Positions 57,366-64,000 of a stretch of 64,000 nucleotides of DNA are shown in pieces. Both the position numbers and the translations under genes were made by a program. Below the pieces are notes generated by a model. That model ran no database searches. It had not been told where the DNA came from and saw nothing but the letters and a program-made list of their open reading frames with translations. This DNA is from Chryseobacterium sp. 3008163 (GTDB lineage: Bacteria; Bacteroidota; Bacteroidia; Flavobacteriales; Weeksellaceae): contig NZ_CP033070.1 in the NCBI RefSeq assembly GCF_003669035.1, forward strand, positions 2,418,001 through 2,482,000, read 5' to 3'. Positions within the stretch are counted from its first letter, which is position 1, and each line of letters starts with the position of its first letter.

Positions 57366-57908
57366 ATGAAATATACATTACAAAATACAATAGAAAAATT
57401 TCAGAAAAAAGAAAATCCAGAGTTCTTGTTTTTCTGGGGACATACGGTGAAAGATGAGATTACAAAAGCTTGTTTTAGCCAATGGTTTCCTTTACAATTC
57501 GAAGAAAGTGGAACAAATTATCCAACTGCCGAACATTATATGATGGCTGGGAAAGCGAGACTTTTTAATGATAATGAAACGTTAGAGGAAGTTTTAAAAT
57601 CAGATTCTCCAAATCAAGCGAAGAGTTTAGGTAGAAAAGTCAAAAACTTTGATCCGAAAGTTTGGGATGAGCAAAAATATGAAATTGTGCGAAAAGCAAA
57701 CTTGTTAAAATTTTCTCAGAATGAAGCATTTAAAGAGTTTTTACTTTCAACAAACGATAAGATATTAGTTGAAGCCAGTCCGTACGACACAATCTGGGGA
57801 ATCGGAATGTTGGAAACAGATCCAAAAGCACAAGATCCACTTCATTGGAATGGTGAAAATTTGTTAGGATTTGCTTTAATGGAAGTAAGAGACGAATTAA
57901 GAGGGTAG
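57366..57908 (+). CDS. NADAR family N-glycosidase (YbiA/RibX-like)
   Basis: I take ATG 57366 (MKYTLQNTIEKF) rather than the upstream GTG, which lies in the promoter. The 180-residue product shows the NADAR pattern: FLFFWGH, NYPTAEHYMMAGKARLFND, AKSLGRKVKNFD, YEIVRKANLLKFSQN, SPYDTIWGIGM and WNGENLLGFALMEVRDEL. Family members cleave N-glycosidic bonds; YbiA-type acts on riboflavin intermediates and others remove ADP-ribose from guanine in nucleic acids. The surrounding macro, PARG and ARH genes favour ADP-ribose over riboflavin. First gene of the operon. Confidence 0.88.
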   Translation: MKYTLQNTIEKFQKKENPEFLFFWGHTVKDEITKACFSQWFPLQFEESGTNYPTAEHYMMAGKARLFNDNETLEEVLKSDSPNQAKSLGRKVKNFDPKVWDEQKYEIVRKANLLKFSQNEAFKEFLLSTNDKILVEASPYDTIWGIGMLETDPKAQDPLHWNGENLLGFALMEVRDELRG

Positions 57909-57939
57909 AAACACAATAATCAAACACAAAATATTAATC

Positions 57940-58487
57940 ATGAAAAGATAGAATTACATCCACAGATTTTTTTGATTGAAGATTTTCTTACAAATGAAGA
58001 ATGTGACCATTACATTGATTTGACGCAGGACAAAGTTTTTGAAGAAGCGAAAATCAATATGCACGGTCAGCAGTTAATGAATAAAGGAGTCAGAAATAAT
58101 GACAGGCTGATGGTTTTCGATAATGAACTAGCTGAAAACTTTTTCGAGAAAGCAGTTGAATTCCTTCCACAAATTCACGACAACTATAAAGTTTTGAATT
58201 TTAATGAAATGCTAAGGATTTATAAATATTCTCCGGGGCAAAGATTTAAAATGCATCGTGACGGAAGTTATATCAGAAATGAATGTGAGAAAAGTTTTTA
58301 CACCTTTATGATCTATTTGAACGATGATTTTGAAGGTGGTGAAACAGAATTCGAAAATTCCTTCACAGTTGCTCCAAAGAAAGGTTCTGCATTGGTTTTT
58401 CATCATCCTTTAAGACATGAAGGTAAAACTTTAATCAGCGGACTAAAGTATGTTTTGAGAACGGATGTGATGTACTCTAGAAAATAA
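57940..58487 (+). CDS. 2-oxoglutarate/Fe(II) oxygenase (prolyl-4-hydroxylase type), frameshift near its start
   Basis: The core matches P4Hc-type oxygenases: the iron ligands H-x-D in FKMHRDGSY, a distal His in LRHEGKTLISGLKYVLRTDVMY with the Arg that binds 2-oxoglutarate, and FMIYLNDDFEGGETEF between them. The frame as read opens only at TTG 57972. ATG 57940 gives MKKIELHPQIFLIEDFLTNEE if one A is added to the A4 run 57943-57946. The substrate (protein or nucleic acid) is unknown; it lies 31 bases after NADAR and shares its operon. Confidence 0.8.
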
Positions 58488-58559
58488 TTCGCAAAGAATT
58501 ATAGCAAAACTATGCAGTTTTTAATTAGTGTAAAACAAACGCAAATAAAATTTGAAAAC

Positions 58560-58933
58560 ATGGAAGAAGACCTAAAACCCAGATTATCGAATCATTACAA
58601 AGAAATAATGACCAGATAAGAGAAGATCGAGCCCGAACAATCGGGGAAGATTCAGAGTTGATATACAGACGCCGAGTTGAAGACATTGAACTGAAAATAA
58701 AAAGACTGGAGCGTGAACAGGAAGGTCTTATCGACATCAGTCCGTTAGACAAAAACAGTTTAACATTTGCCGATTTTCAGCCGGAAGCATTCGTTCAGAG
58801 AGACATAGAATTATCATTAACAATCAGAAATTTAAATATTCAGCTTGAAGTTTCCACAAAAAGATTTGAATATTTATTTGGTAAAAATTTTAGTTATGGG
58901 AAGTACAAGATACGACATGGACGCTCGTTATGA
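58560..58933 (+). CDS. small coiled-coil protein, frameshifted near 58580
   Basis: If one base is added in 58574-58580 (AAAACCC), ATG 58560 opens a 124-residue protein. It has a long charged coiled coil (ESLQRNNDQIREDRARTIG, YRRRVEDIELKIKRLEREQEG) and a second helix (RDIELSLTIRNLNIQLEVSTKRFEYLF). I know no family. It overlaps the VWA gene start (58896) by 38 bases, so the two are probably translated together and may bind each other. Confidence 0.55.
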
Positions 58934-59750
58934 CAGAGCAAGAAAAGAAGGTTATGCATCAAAATCTGCAAGTGAAATTTTCACTCAGAATGCAAAAAGA
59001 AGGGCACACGAATCAATGAATCCTAATGGCATTTCTTTCAGAGAATCAAGAGATTCTGCGGTTCACCCAAATTCAGTTCCTATTATTTTAGGATTGGATG
59101 TCACGGGAAGTATGGGACATATTCCTCATGAATTAATTAAAGAAGGTCTTCCAAAATTAATGGGCGGAATCATCCAAGGAGGCGTTCCTGATCCCGCACT
59201 TTTGTTCTTAGGAATCGGCGATCATGAGTGTGACGGCTATCCTTTACAGGTCGGCCAGTTTGAATCCGGAGATGAAGAATTGGATATGTGGTTGACAAGA
59301 ACTTATATTGAATCCGGAGGTGGAGGAAATGCTGGAGAAAGTTATTTATTGGCTTGGTATTTTGCTGCTTTTCACACCAGAACCGACGCTTTTGAAAAAA
59401 GAAGTCAAAAAGGATTATTGTTTACAGTTGGTGATGAACCTTGCCTGAAAACACTTCCTGCTTCAGCAATCAGAGAAATAATGGGAAGCGGACAACAGAG
59501 TTTTAAGCATACAGAATTGTTGGAAGAAGCAAAAAAGAGATATGAGGTTTTCCACATCAGCGTTTTGCATTCCGGACAGGCGGTGAATGCAGATCAAGGC
59601 TGGAAAGATTTATTAGGACAAAACTGTTTATCCATCGAAGATTACAGAGATGTTCCAAAAGTAATCAAAGAGGTAGTTTGCAGTAGATTTGGTGAAGATC
59701 ATTTCAAAACTAAAGATTTAGGTGGATTTAATAATATTCAAATGTTTTAA
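58896..59750 (+). CDS. VWA-like domain protein of the ADP-ribose cluster
   Basis: The start MGSTRYDMDARYDRARKEGY at 58896 is preferred; upstream in-frame codons overlap the coiled-coil gene. The 284-residue product has a von Willebrand A-type core with a MIDAS-like motif LGLDVTGSMGHIP and later acidic turn FLGIGDHECDG, then GGGGNAGESYLLAWYFAAFHT and LLFTVGDEPCLKTLPA. No signal or membrane helix, so it is cytoplasmic. VWA proteins often act with partner ATPases or as assembly scaffolds; no MoxR ATPase is in view. It lies 2 bases before the PurA-like gene. Confidence 0.7.
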   Translation: MGSTRYDMDARYDRARKEGYASKSASEIFTQNAKRRAHESMNPNGISFRESRDSAVHPNSVPIILGLDVTGSMGHIPHELIKEGLPKLMGGIIQGGVPDPALLFLGIGDHECDGYPLQVGQFESGDEELDMWLTRTYIESGGGGNAGESYLLAWYFAAFHTRTDAFEKRSQKGLLFTVGDEPCLKTLPASAIREIMGSGQQSFKHTELLEEAKKRYEVFHISVLHSGQAVNADQGWKDLLGQNCLSIEDYRDVPKVIKEVVCSRFGEDHFKTKDLGGFNNIQMF

Positions 59751-59752
59751 AA

Positions 59753-60826
59753 ATGAAAACCGCACAAATAATTATAGGCTTAGGTTTTGGTGATGAAGGA
59801 AAAGGAATCGCGACAGATTTTCTGGCTCAGCAGAATCCTGAGTCTGTAGTTATTCGTTTTTCCGGAGGACAACAGGCGGCGCATACGGTAATGATTGATG
59901 ATAAAAAGCATATTCACTCAAGTTTTGCAAGTGGAGCGCTGCGTGGTTTGCCATCTTATTTCACCGAACATTGCACGATTCATCCGACTTTCTTATTTAA
60001 TGAAAGAGAAGAATTAATCAAGAAAAACGGAAATGTTGAGTTACATATTCATCCGTTGGCAAAAGTGACCACACCTTTTGATGTTTTCAGCAATCGAAAT
60101 AATGTCAGAAACTTAGAACACGGAACCTGTGGAAAAGGAGTCGGAGCGACGATGAAGAGAAATGAAAGTCCGTTTAAATTATTTGCTGTTGATTTGATCG
60201 GCCCAAGATCGATGTTGATTGAAAAATTAAAAGGAATTTCCAATTATTATGGCTTTGAAGAAGGAGAGGAAATCCAAAATGCTTTACAGGATTTTTTAGA
60301 AGCTATCGATAGAATTGATTGGAAAATTGAAGGTTATAATTATCTAAATTCATTTAACCATCTTATTTTTGAAGGCAGTCAGGGAATTTTATTAGATATG
60401 GATCATGGCGTTTTCCCGAATGTGACTTTTGCAAATACCACTTCAAAAAATGCCTATGAAGTTTGTAAATTGTTGAATATTGAAAATATTGAAATGTTTT
60501 ATGTCACAAGATCGTATTCAACACGTCACGGAAGCGGATGGATGAGCAATGAAAAGGATTTAGCATTAAAAAATAATGAGGAGGAAACCTGCATTTTTAA
60601 TGAATATCAAAAGGATCTTCGTTTTGGTGATTTGGATTATGATTTATTAAATTATGCTTTGAAGCTGGATGCAGCTTATGTTACTGCCAATAAGAAAAAT
60701 CTGGTGGTGACCTGTCTGGATCAATTGGACGAGGAATTTAAAATAGAAAATCTTGATGTGAAATTTGATGTGGTTTATGAGTCTTATTCTCCATATTCAA
60801 AGGATTTTAAAAGAATTGATCGATAA
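59753..60826 (+). CDS. divergent adenylosuccinate-synthetase (PurA) paralogue
   Basis: The 357-residue product is shorter than PurA (~430). It keeps the GTP loop as GFGDEGKG, where normal PurA has WGDEGKGK, and the strands FSGGQQAAHTVMI (normally GGHNAGHT), HPLAKVTTPFDVF, EHGTCGKGVGATM, FEGSQGILLDMDHGVFPNVT and SYSTRHGSGWM. The aspartate-binding TTGRxRR loop before the end is not visible, and the last ~60 residues are reduced (RFGDLDYDLLNYALKLDAAYVT). The phosphate-coupling part is conserved but the second substrate pocket is changed, so it probably condenses another nucleotide or amine. PurZ-like phage enzymes show a similar size, but they change the catalytic Asp, which is kept here. Confidence 0.75.
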   Translation: MKTAQIIIGLGFGDEGKGIATDFLAQQNPESVVIRFSGGQQAAHTVMIDDKKHIHSSFASGALRGLPSYFTEHCTIHPTFLFNEREELIKKNGNVELHIHPLAKVTTPFDVFSNRNNVRNLEHGTCGKGVGATMKRNESPFKLFAVDLIGPRSMLIEKLKGISNYYGFEEGEEIQNALQDFLEAIDRIDWKIEGYNYLNSFNHLIFEGSQGILLDMDHGVFPNVTFANTTSKNAYEVCKLLNIENIEMFYVTRSYSTRHGSGWMSNEKDLALKNNEEETCIFNEYQKDLRFGDLDYDLLNYALKLDAAYVTANKKNLVVTCLDQLDEEFKIENLDVKFDVVYESYSPYSKDFKRIDR

Positions 60827-60879
60827 GAAAATATTAGTTAATTTTAAAAGAAACATTTTTTACATCAGCCAATTTTTAT

Positions 60880-60916
60880 AATGAATAAATTTCAACGGCT
60901 TTAGCCAAAACTTAAA
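60880..60916 (+). repeat. dispersed intergenic repeat, copy 2
   Basis: This is the diverged second copy of the element at 57155-57193: AATGAATAAA, then CGGCTTTAGCC, then AAAACTTAAA. Confidence 0.6.
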
Positions 60917-60953
60917 GAAAAGATTATTAAAATAAAAAACACTTCATTTAAAC

Positions 60954-61427
60954 ATGAAAACTATCAATTATTTAAAAGGAGATGCAACAAACCCTAAGAT
61001 AAAAGGAAATAAAATCATCACACATATATGTAATGATATAGGAGGTTGGGGAAAAGGTTTTGTAATGGCAATTTCTAAAAAATGGAAGAATCCAGAAAAT
61101 GAATATAGAAAATGGTTTCAAAGTGGAGAAATTTTTAATCTTGGAGAAATTCAAATTGTTCAAGTCGAAGAAGATATTTGGATTTGTAATATGATTGGTC
61201 AACATAAAACGATCTCAAATTCCAAAGGAATAGCTCCAATTAGATATGAAGCTGTAGAAAAATGTTTAGAGAAATTAACTGATGAAGCTTTAAAATTAAA
61301 TGCAAGTGTACATATGCCAAGAATCGGTTGCGGTTTAGCAGGAGGAAATTGGGAAGAAATTGAACCGATTATTGAAAGAACATTGTTGAAAAATAATGTG
61401 GAAGTATATGTTTATGATTTTGAATAA
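60954..61427 (+). CDS. macro domain protein, TARG1/Poa1-like
   Basis: The 157-residue product is a single macro domain: YLKGDATNP, THICNDIGGWGKGFVMAISKKW, YRKWFQSG, LGEIQIVQVEEDIWICNMIGQHK and VHMPRIGCGLAGGNWEEIEPII. NDIGGWGKG and PRIGCGL place it in the TARG1/ALC1/Poa1-like branch, which binds or hydrolyses ADP-ribose esters. The Asp used by human TARG1 after PRIGCGL is Ala here, so activity may differ. A short gap follows to the PARG-like gene. Confidence 0.85.
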   Translation: MKTINYLKGDATNPKIKGNKIITHICNDIGGWGKGFVMAISKKWKNPENEYRKWFQSGEIFNLGEIQIVQVEEDIWICNMIGQHKTISNSKGIAPIRYEAVEKCLEKLTDEALKLNASVHMPRIGCGLAGGNWEEIEPIIERTLLKNNVEVYVYDFE

Positions 61428-61441
61428 ATAAAAAACTAACC

Positions 61442-62252
61442 ATGACAAATAAAGAAATGGCAAAAGATACATTAGGCATCTTATCCAAAAATATTATATA
61501 AACGAAAACAACGAAAAAATAAATATAGAAAACGAACTGGAAATTTCTACAAAAGGAACCATTTTGTTTTCACCGGATGAACTTTCGGAAATGATAAAAA
61601 AGAACTCCCCAAAACAAATTTCGAAACGCAATTTGAGGTTTGGAGATGCAGTTCTTTAAAAGCAATTTTAGAATTAGCTGAAGAAGAAAATCAGGAAAAA
61701 ATCATGTGTCTGAATTTCGCATCAGCCAAAAACCCAGGAGGTGGTTTTATCAACGGAGCCGAAGCTCAGGAAGAAAGCCTGGCGAGAACTTCTGGACTTC
61801 ATGACAGTTTGCTGCAAGGTTGGGAATATTACGAAACTCACCGTGCAATGGAATCTTGCTTTTACACCGATATGATGATCTACAGCCCGAAAGTTCCGGT
61901 TTTCAGAAAAGATAAAGGCGAATTGTTGCCGAAACCTGTTTTGTGTAATTTCATCACGTCTCCGGCAGTGAATGCAGGTGTTGTAAAACGCCAGGAACCG
62001 GAAAGGGCTCATGAAATTTTCGGAGCAATGGATGTAAGAACGGATAAAATGTTGGCTTTGGCTTTAAACAAGGGAAATGAAACCTTAATTTTAGGAGCCT
62101 GGGGATGCGGTGTTTTTAAAAATGATCCTAAAGAAATTGCGGAATTGTTTAAAAAGCATCTTCACGGAAAGTATAAAAATAAATTTAAAAGAGTGGTTTT
62201 TGCAGTTCTGACGAAGAAAGAAGAAATGATAAAGCCGTTCGAAGGAATATAA
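61442..62252 (+). CDS. PARG-like protein (TIGR02452/DUF2263 family), two frameshifts in this sequence
   Basis: The intact part carries NFASAKNPGGGFINGAEAQEESLARTSGLH, matching the PARG signature GGG-x6-8-QEE, then CNFITSPAVNAGVV and LGAWGCGVFKNDP. From ATG 61442 the frame breaks at the A5 run 61487-61491 and again at about 61607-61614 (CCCCAAAA). One added base at each restores about 270 residues, with an N-terminal part (KYYINENNEKINIENEL...). The last frame (61704-62252) holds the signature motif. It should hydrolyse ADP-ribose linkages. Its stop overlaps the ARH start by one base. Confidence 0.82.
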
Positions 62253-63163
62253 TGAAAACAGATAAACTCTTACTCGCTTCAAAATCTCTCATAGGAGTTT
62301 CCATAGGGGATGCTTTTGGAGAAAGTTTTTTCGGGCATGAAGATTTGATGAAAAATTATATTCATCAAAAAATTCTTCCTGAAACTTCTCTTGACTTTAC
62401 AGACGACACAATTATGTCGATTGCAACTTTCAAGTCTTTGGAAAAATTTGGCGTGATTAATCAGGATTTTCTGGCGAAAGAGTTTACAAAAAACTATTAT
62501 TTAGATATAAACAGAGGTTACGGACCATCAATGCATCAATATTTCGGAGCTGTAAAAAGTGGAGAAAACTGGAAAGAAGTTTCTTATTCAAAATTTGAAG
62601 GACAAGGTTCGATGGGAAATGGCGGTGCAATGAGAGCTTCTGTGATTGGGGCACACTTTTATGATGATTTGAATCAACTTAAAATCAATGCAGAACTATC
62701 CTGTGAAGTGACTCACGCAAATAAAGAAGCAATAGAAGGAACAAAAGCAATTGCGCTGGCTGCAGCTTTTGCGATTCGGGAAAAGTTAGGAATTAAAAAA
62801 TATTCTCAGGAAGAATTTATTCAAAAAATTCAGGATGAATTAAATGATTCTGATATGAAAAGTAAGCTTAATAAAGTTATTCACTTAAATGGAAATCCAA
62901 GTATTGAACTGCTGGTAAAAACATTAGGAAACGGAATCAAAATGACCGCTCAAGATACAGTTCCACTTGTCATTTGGATGCTTTCGAGATATAGAAATAA
63001 TTTTGAAGAATGTCTTTGGAATACAGTTTCTGCATTGGGAGACAGAGATACAACCTGTGCAATGGTGGCAGGAATAAGTATTTTATGCTGCGATGAAAAT
63101 TCAATCCCAGATTGGACGGAGAATATTGAAAATTGGAAAAAAAGCAGATTTTATGAAGATTGA
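62252..63163 (+). CDS. ADP-ribosylglycohydrolase (ARH/DraG family)
   Basis: The 303-residue product shows the three metal-binding parts of the family: [10 protein letters not shown] with [23 protein letters not shown], and [13 protein letters not shown] near the C-terminus. It removes ADP-ribose from Arg or other acceptors, or cleaves related glycosidic bonds. Its length and motifs are complete. It overlaps the PARG-like gene by one base and the next macro gene by 11 bases, so tight co-translation is expected. Confidence 0.92.
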   Translation: MKTDKLLLASKSLIGVSIGDAFGESFFGHEDLMKNYIHQKILPETSLDFTDDTIMSIATFKSLEKFGVINQDFLAKEFTKNYYLDINRGYGPSMHQYFGAVKSGENWKEVSYSKFEGQGSMGNGGAMRASVIGAHFYDDLNQLKINAELSCEVTHANKEAIEGTKAIALAAAFAIREKLGIKKYSQEEFIQKIQDELNDSDMKSKLNKVIHLNGNPSIELLVKTLGNGIKMTAQDTVPLVIWMLSRYRNNFEECLWNTVSALGDRDTTCAMVAGISILCCDENSIPDWTENIENWKKSRFYED

Positions 63164-63659
63164 ATTAATAAAAGCCGACATCACAAAAATAAATACAGAC
63201 GCCATCGTCAATGCTGCCAATTCTTCATTGCTTGGTGGCGGTGGAGTTGACGGTGCTATTCATCGTGCCGGAGGATCGCAGATTTTGGAGGAATGCAAAG
63301 AAATCAGAAACCGACAGGGAAAATGTAAAACAGGAGAAGCTGTAAAAACAACAGCCGGAAATCTTCCCGCAAAATATGTCATTCATACGGTCGGTCCAAT
63401 TTGGAATAACGATGAAGAAAAATCTTCACAACTTCTAGCAAATTGTTATAGAAACTCATTAAAATTGGCTGAAAGTTTAGATGTAAAAACTATTGCTTTT
63501 CCAAATATCAGTACAGGAGTTTATAGATTTCCAAAAGAATTAGCGGCGAAAATTGCTGTTGAGGTAGTGAAGAAGTTTGAATCAGATATTGTTGAGAAAG
63601 TTATTTTTGTATGCTTTGATGAGGAAAATGAAAAAATTTATAATAAGTTTTTACAATAA
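63153..63659 (+). CDS. macro domain protein, MacroD/YmdB-like
   Basis: I take ATG 63153 ([13 protein letters not shown]); the longer frame would overlap the ARH gene. The 168-residue macro domain has [60 protein letters not shown] and [12 protein letters not shown]. These are the MacroD/YmdB hallmarks of O-acetyl-ADP-ribose deacetylases and mono-ADP-ribosyl-Asp/Glu hydrolases. It overlaps the ARH stop by 11 bases, and its stop overlaps the next start (TAATG). Confidence 0.94.
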   Translation: MKIELIKADITKINTDAIVNAANSSLLGGGGVDGAIHRAGGSQILEECKEIRNRQGKCKTGEAVKTTAGNLPAKYVIHTVGPIWNNDEEKSSQLLANCYRNSLKLAESLDVKTIAFPNISTGVYRFPKELAAKIAVEVVKKFESDIVEKVIFVCFDEENEKIYNKFLQ

Positions 63660-64000
63660 TGGGGAACAATAATTTCAGATTTGTAGATGATCCTGAAAAT
63701 AAAAATGAAGGATTAACGGTTGAGGAAATTGATTCTCTCCAAGAAGAATCAAATTTGAGATTTCCCAAAATTTATATTTCTTTTCTTCAAAAAGCCGGCA
63801 AAAAATCAAATGTTTTTCAGGTTGAAACAAACGCTGAAATATTAAGAAAAATTCAAAATGAACTAAGATCAGAACTGGATAAACTTAATTTATTACAAAA
63901 TGAAAATATTCTTTGTATAAAAAAGTATGAAGTATATGAAGAATATTTCAATTCAAATTTTGAAACGTATTATTTTTTTAATCTTTCCGAAAATAAATGG
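63659..64000 (+). CDS. SMI1/KNR4 (SUKH)-like protein, cut by the window end
   Basis: The ATG shares one base with the macro stop (TAATG). The 114 visible codons begin [20 protein letters not shown] and show the SUKH pattern LTVEEIDSLQEESNLRFPKIYISFLQKAGKKSNVF. SUKH proteins are common immunity proteins and nucleoprotein-associated partners. The C-terminus is outside the window. Co-translation with the macro gene places it in the ADP-ribose operon, but it could be the start of a separate accessory set. Confidence 0.65.
   Translation, partial: MGNNNFRFVDDPENKNEGLTVEEIDSLQEESNLRFPKIYISFLQKAGKKSNVFQVETNAEILRKIQNELRSELDKLNLLQNENILCIKKYEVYEEYFNSNFETYYFFNLSENKW

Noticed and set aside
59753..60826. 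PurZ-type dZ synthesis enzyme
   Set aside because: PurZ replaces the Asp of the GDEGKG loop; this protein keeps it, and no companion dATP hydrolase gene is present.
1..64000. CRISPR arrays, tRNA or rRNA genes, insertion sequences
   Set aside because: I found no regularly spaced repeats, no tRNA-like cloverleaf or TTCGA-loop motif in gaps, and no transposase or integrase motif.

Overview
The window looks like the chromosome of a Flavobacteriia member, most likely Chryseobacterium or a close Weeksellaceae relative. The evidence is AT-rich DNA, repeated Bacteroidota-type -7 promoter boxes (TAnnTTTG), few Shine-Dalgarno sites, a fused MurF-Alr gene, a type IX secretion (T9SS) sorting domain, a SprE/PorW-like lipoprotein, and DUF4139/MuiA, DUF2520 and SIMPL proteins typical of the group.

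Layout. 1-10019 (minus strand) is a polymorphic-toxin locus. Two secreted proteins with a tail-fibre-like C-terminus and a T9SS-sorted protein precede a 2239-residue SpvB/FG-GAP/RHS protein, a small lipoprotein (candidate immunity partner), and then a decayed second copy of the toxin tip and immunity start. 10643-13052 (minus) encodes an Lgt-family membrane protein, a tiny membrane protein and a radical SAM enzyme resembling tetraether lipid synthase. 13123-17838 (plus) has guaC and two TPR/HTH membrane regulators. 17895-20931 (minus) holds fabG, rsmI and an acidic repeat protein. 20992-29776 (plus) holds tdk, murF-alr, a patatin-barrel protein, ybeY, mnmG and a methyltransferase; mnmG sits between two perfect parS sites. 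pgk (minus) is followed by a 618-bp gene-free stretch with a DnaA-box cluster, so the segment is probably close to oriC. 32175-43443 (plus) is mostly housekeeping (rpiB, rnr, tsaB and others) with two accessory genes (DUF1016, RhuM). 43459-48803 (minus) is sprE/porW, maf, kdsC, SIMPL and DUF2520. 48908-55466 (plus) has an ECF sigma operon, a duplicated secreted pair and lepA.

56330 to the end is the most unusual region. An NrtR-like Nudix regulator is followed by NADAR, a 2-oxoglutarate oxygenase, a coiled-coil protein, a VWA protein, a divergent PurA-like enzyme, a macro domain, a PARG-like protein, an ADP-ribosylglycohydrolase, a second macro domain and a SUKH/SMI1-type protein. At least five proteins of four folds that act on ADP-ribose lie in one apparent operon, with no recognisable ADP-ribosyltransferase in view.

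At least ten reading frames, including an essential one (murF-alr), are broken by one missing base, mostly in a homopolymer. This suggests residual sequencing indels rather than biology, so the affected loci are described as the genes they would be if repaired.
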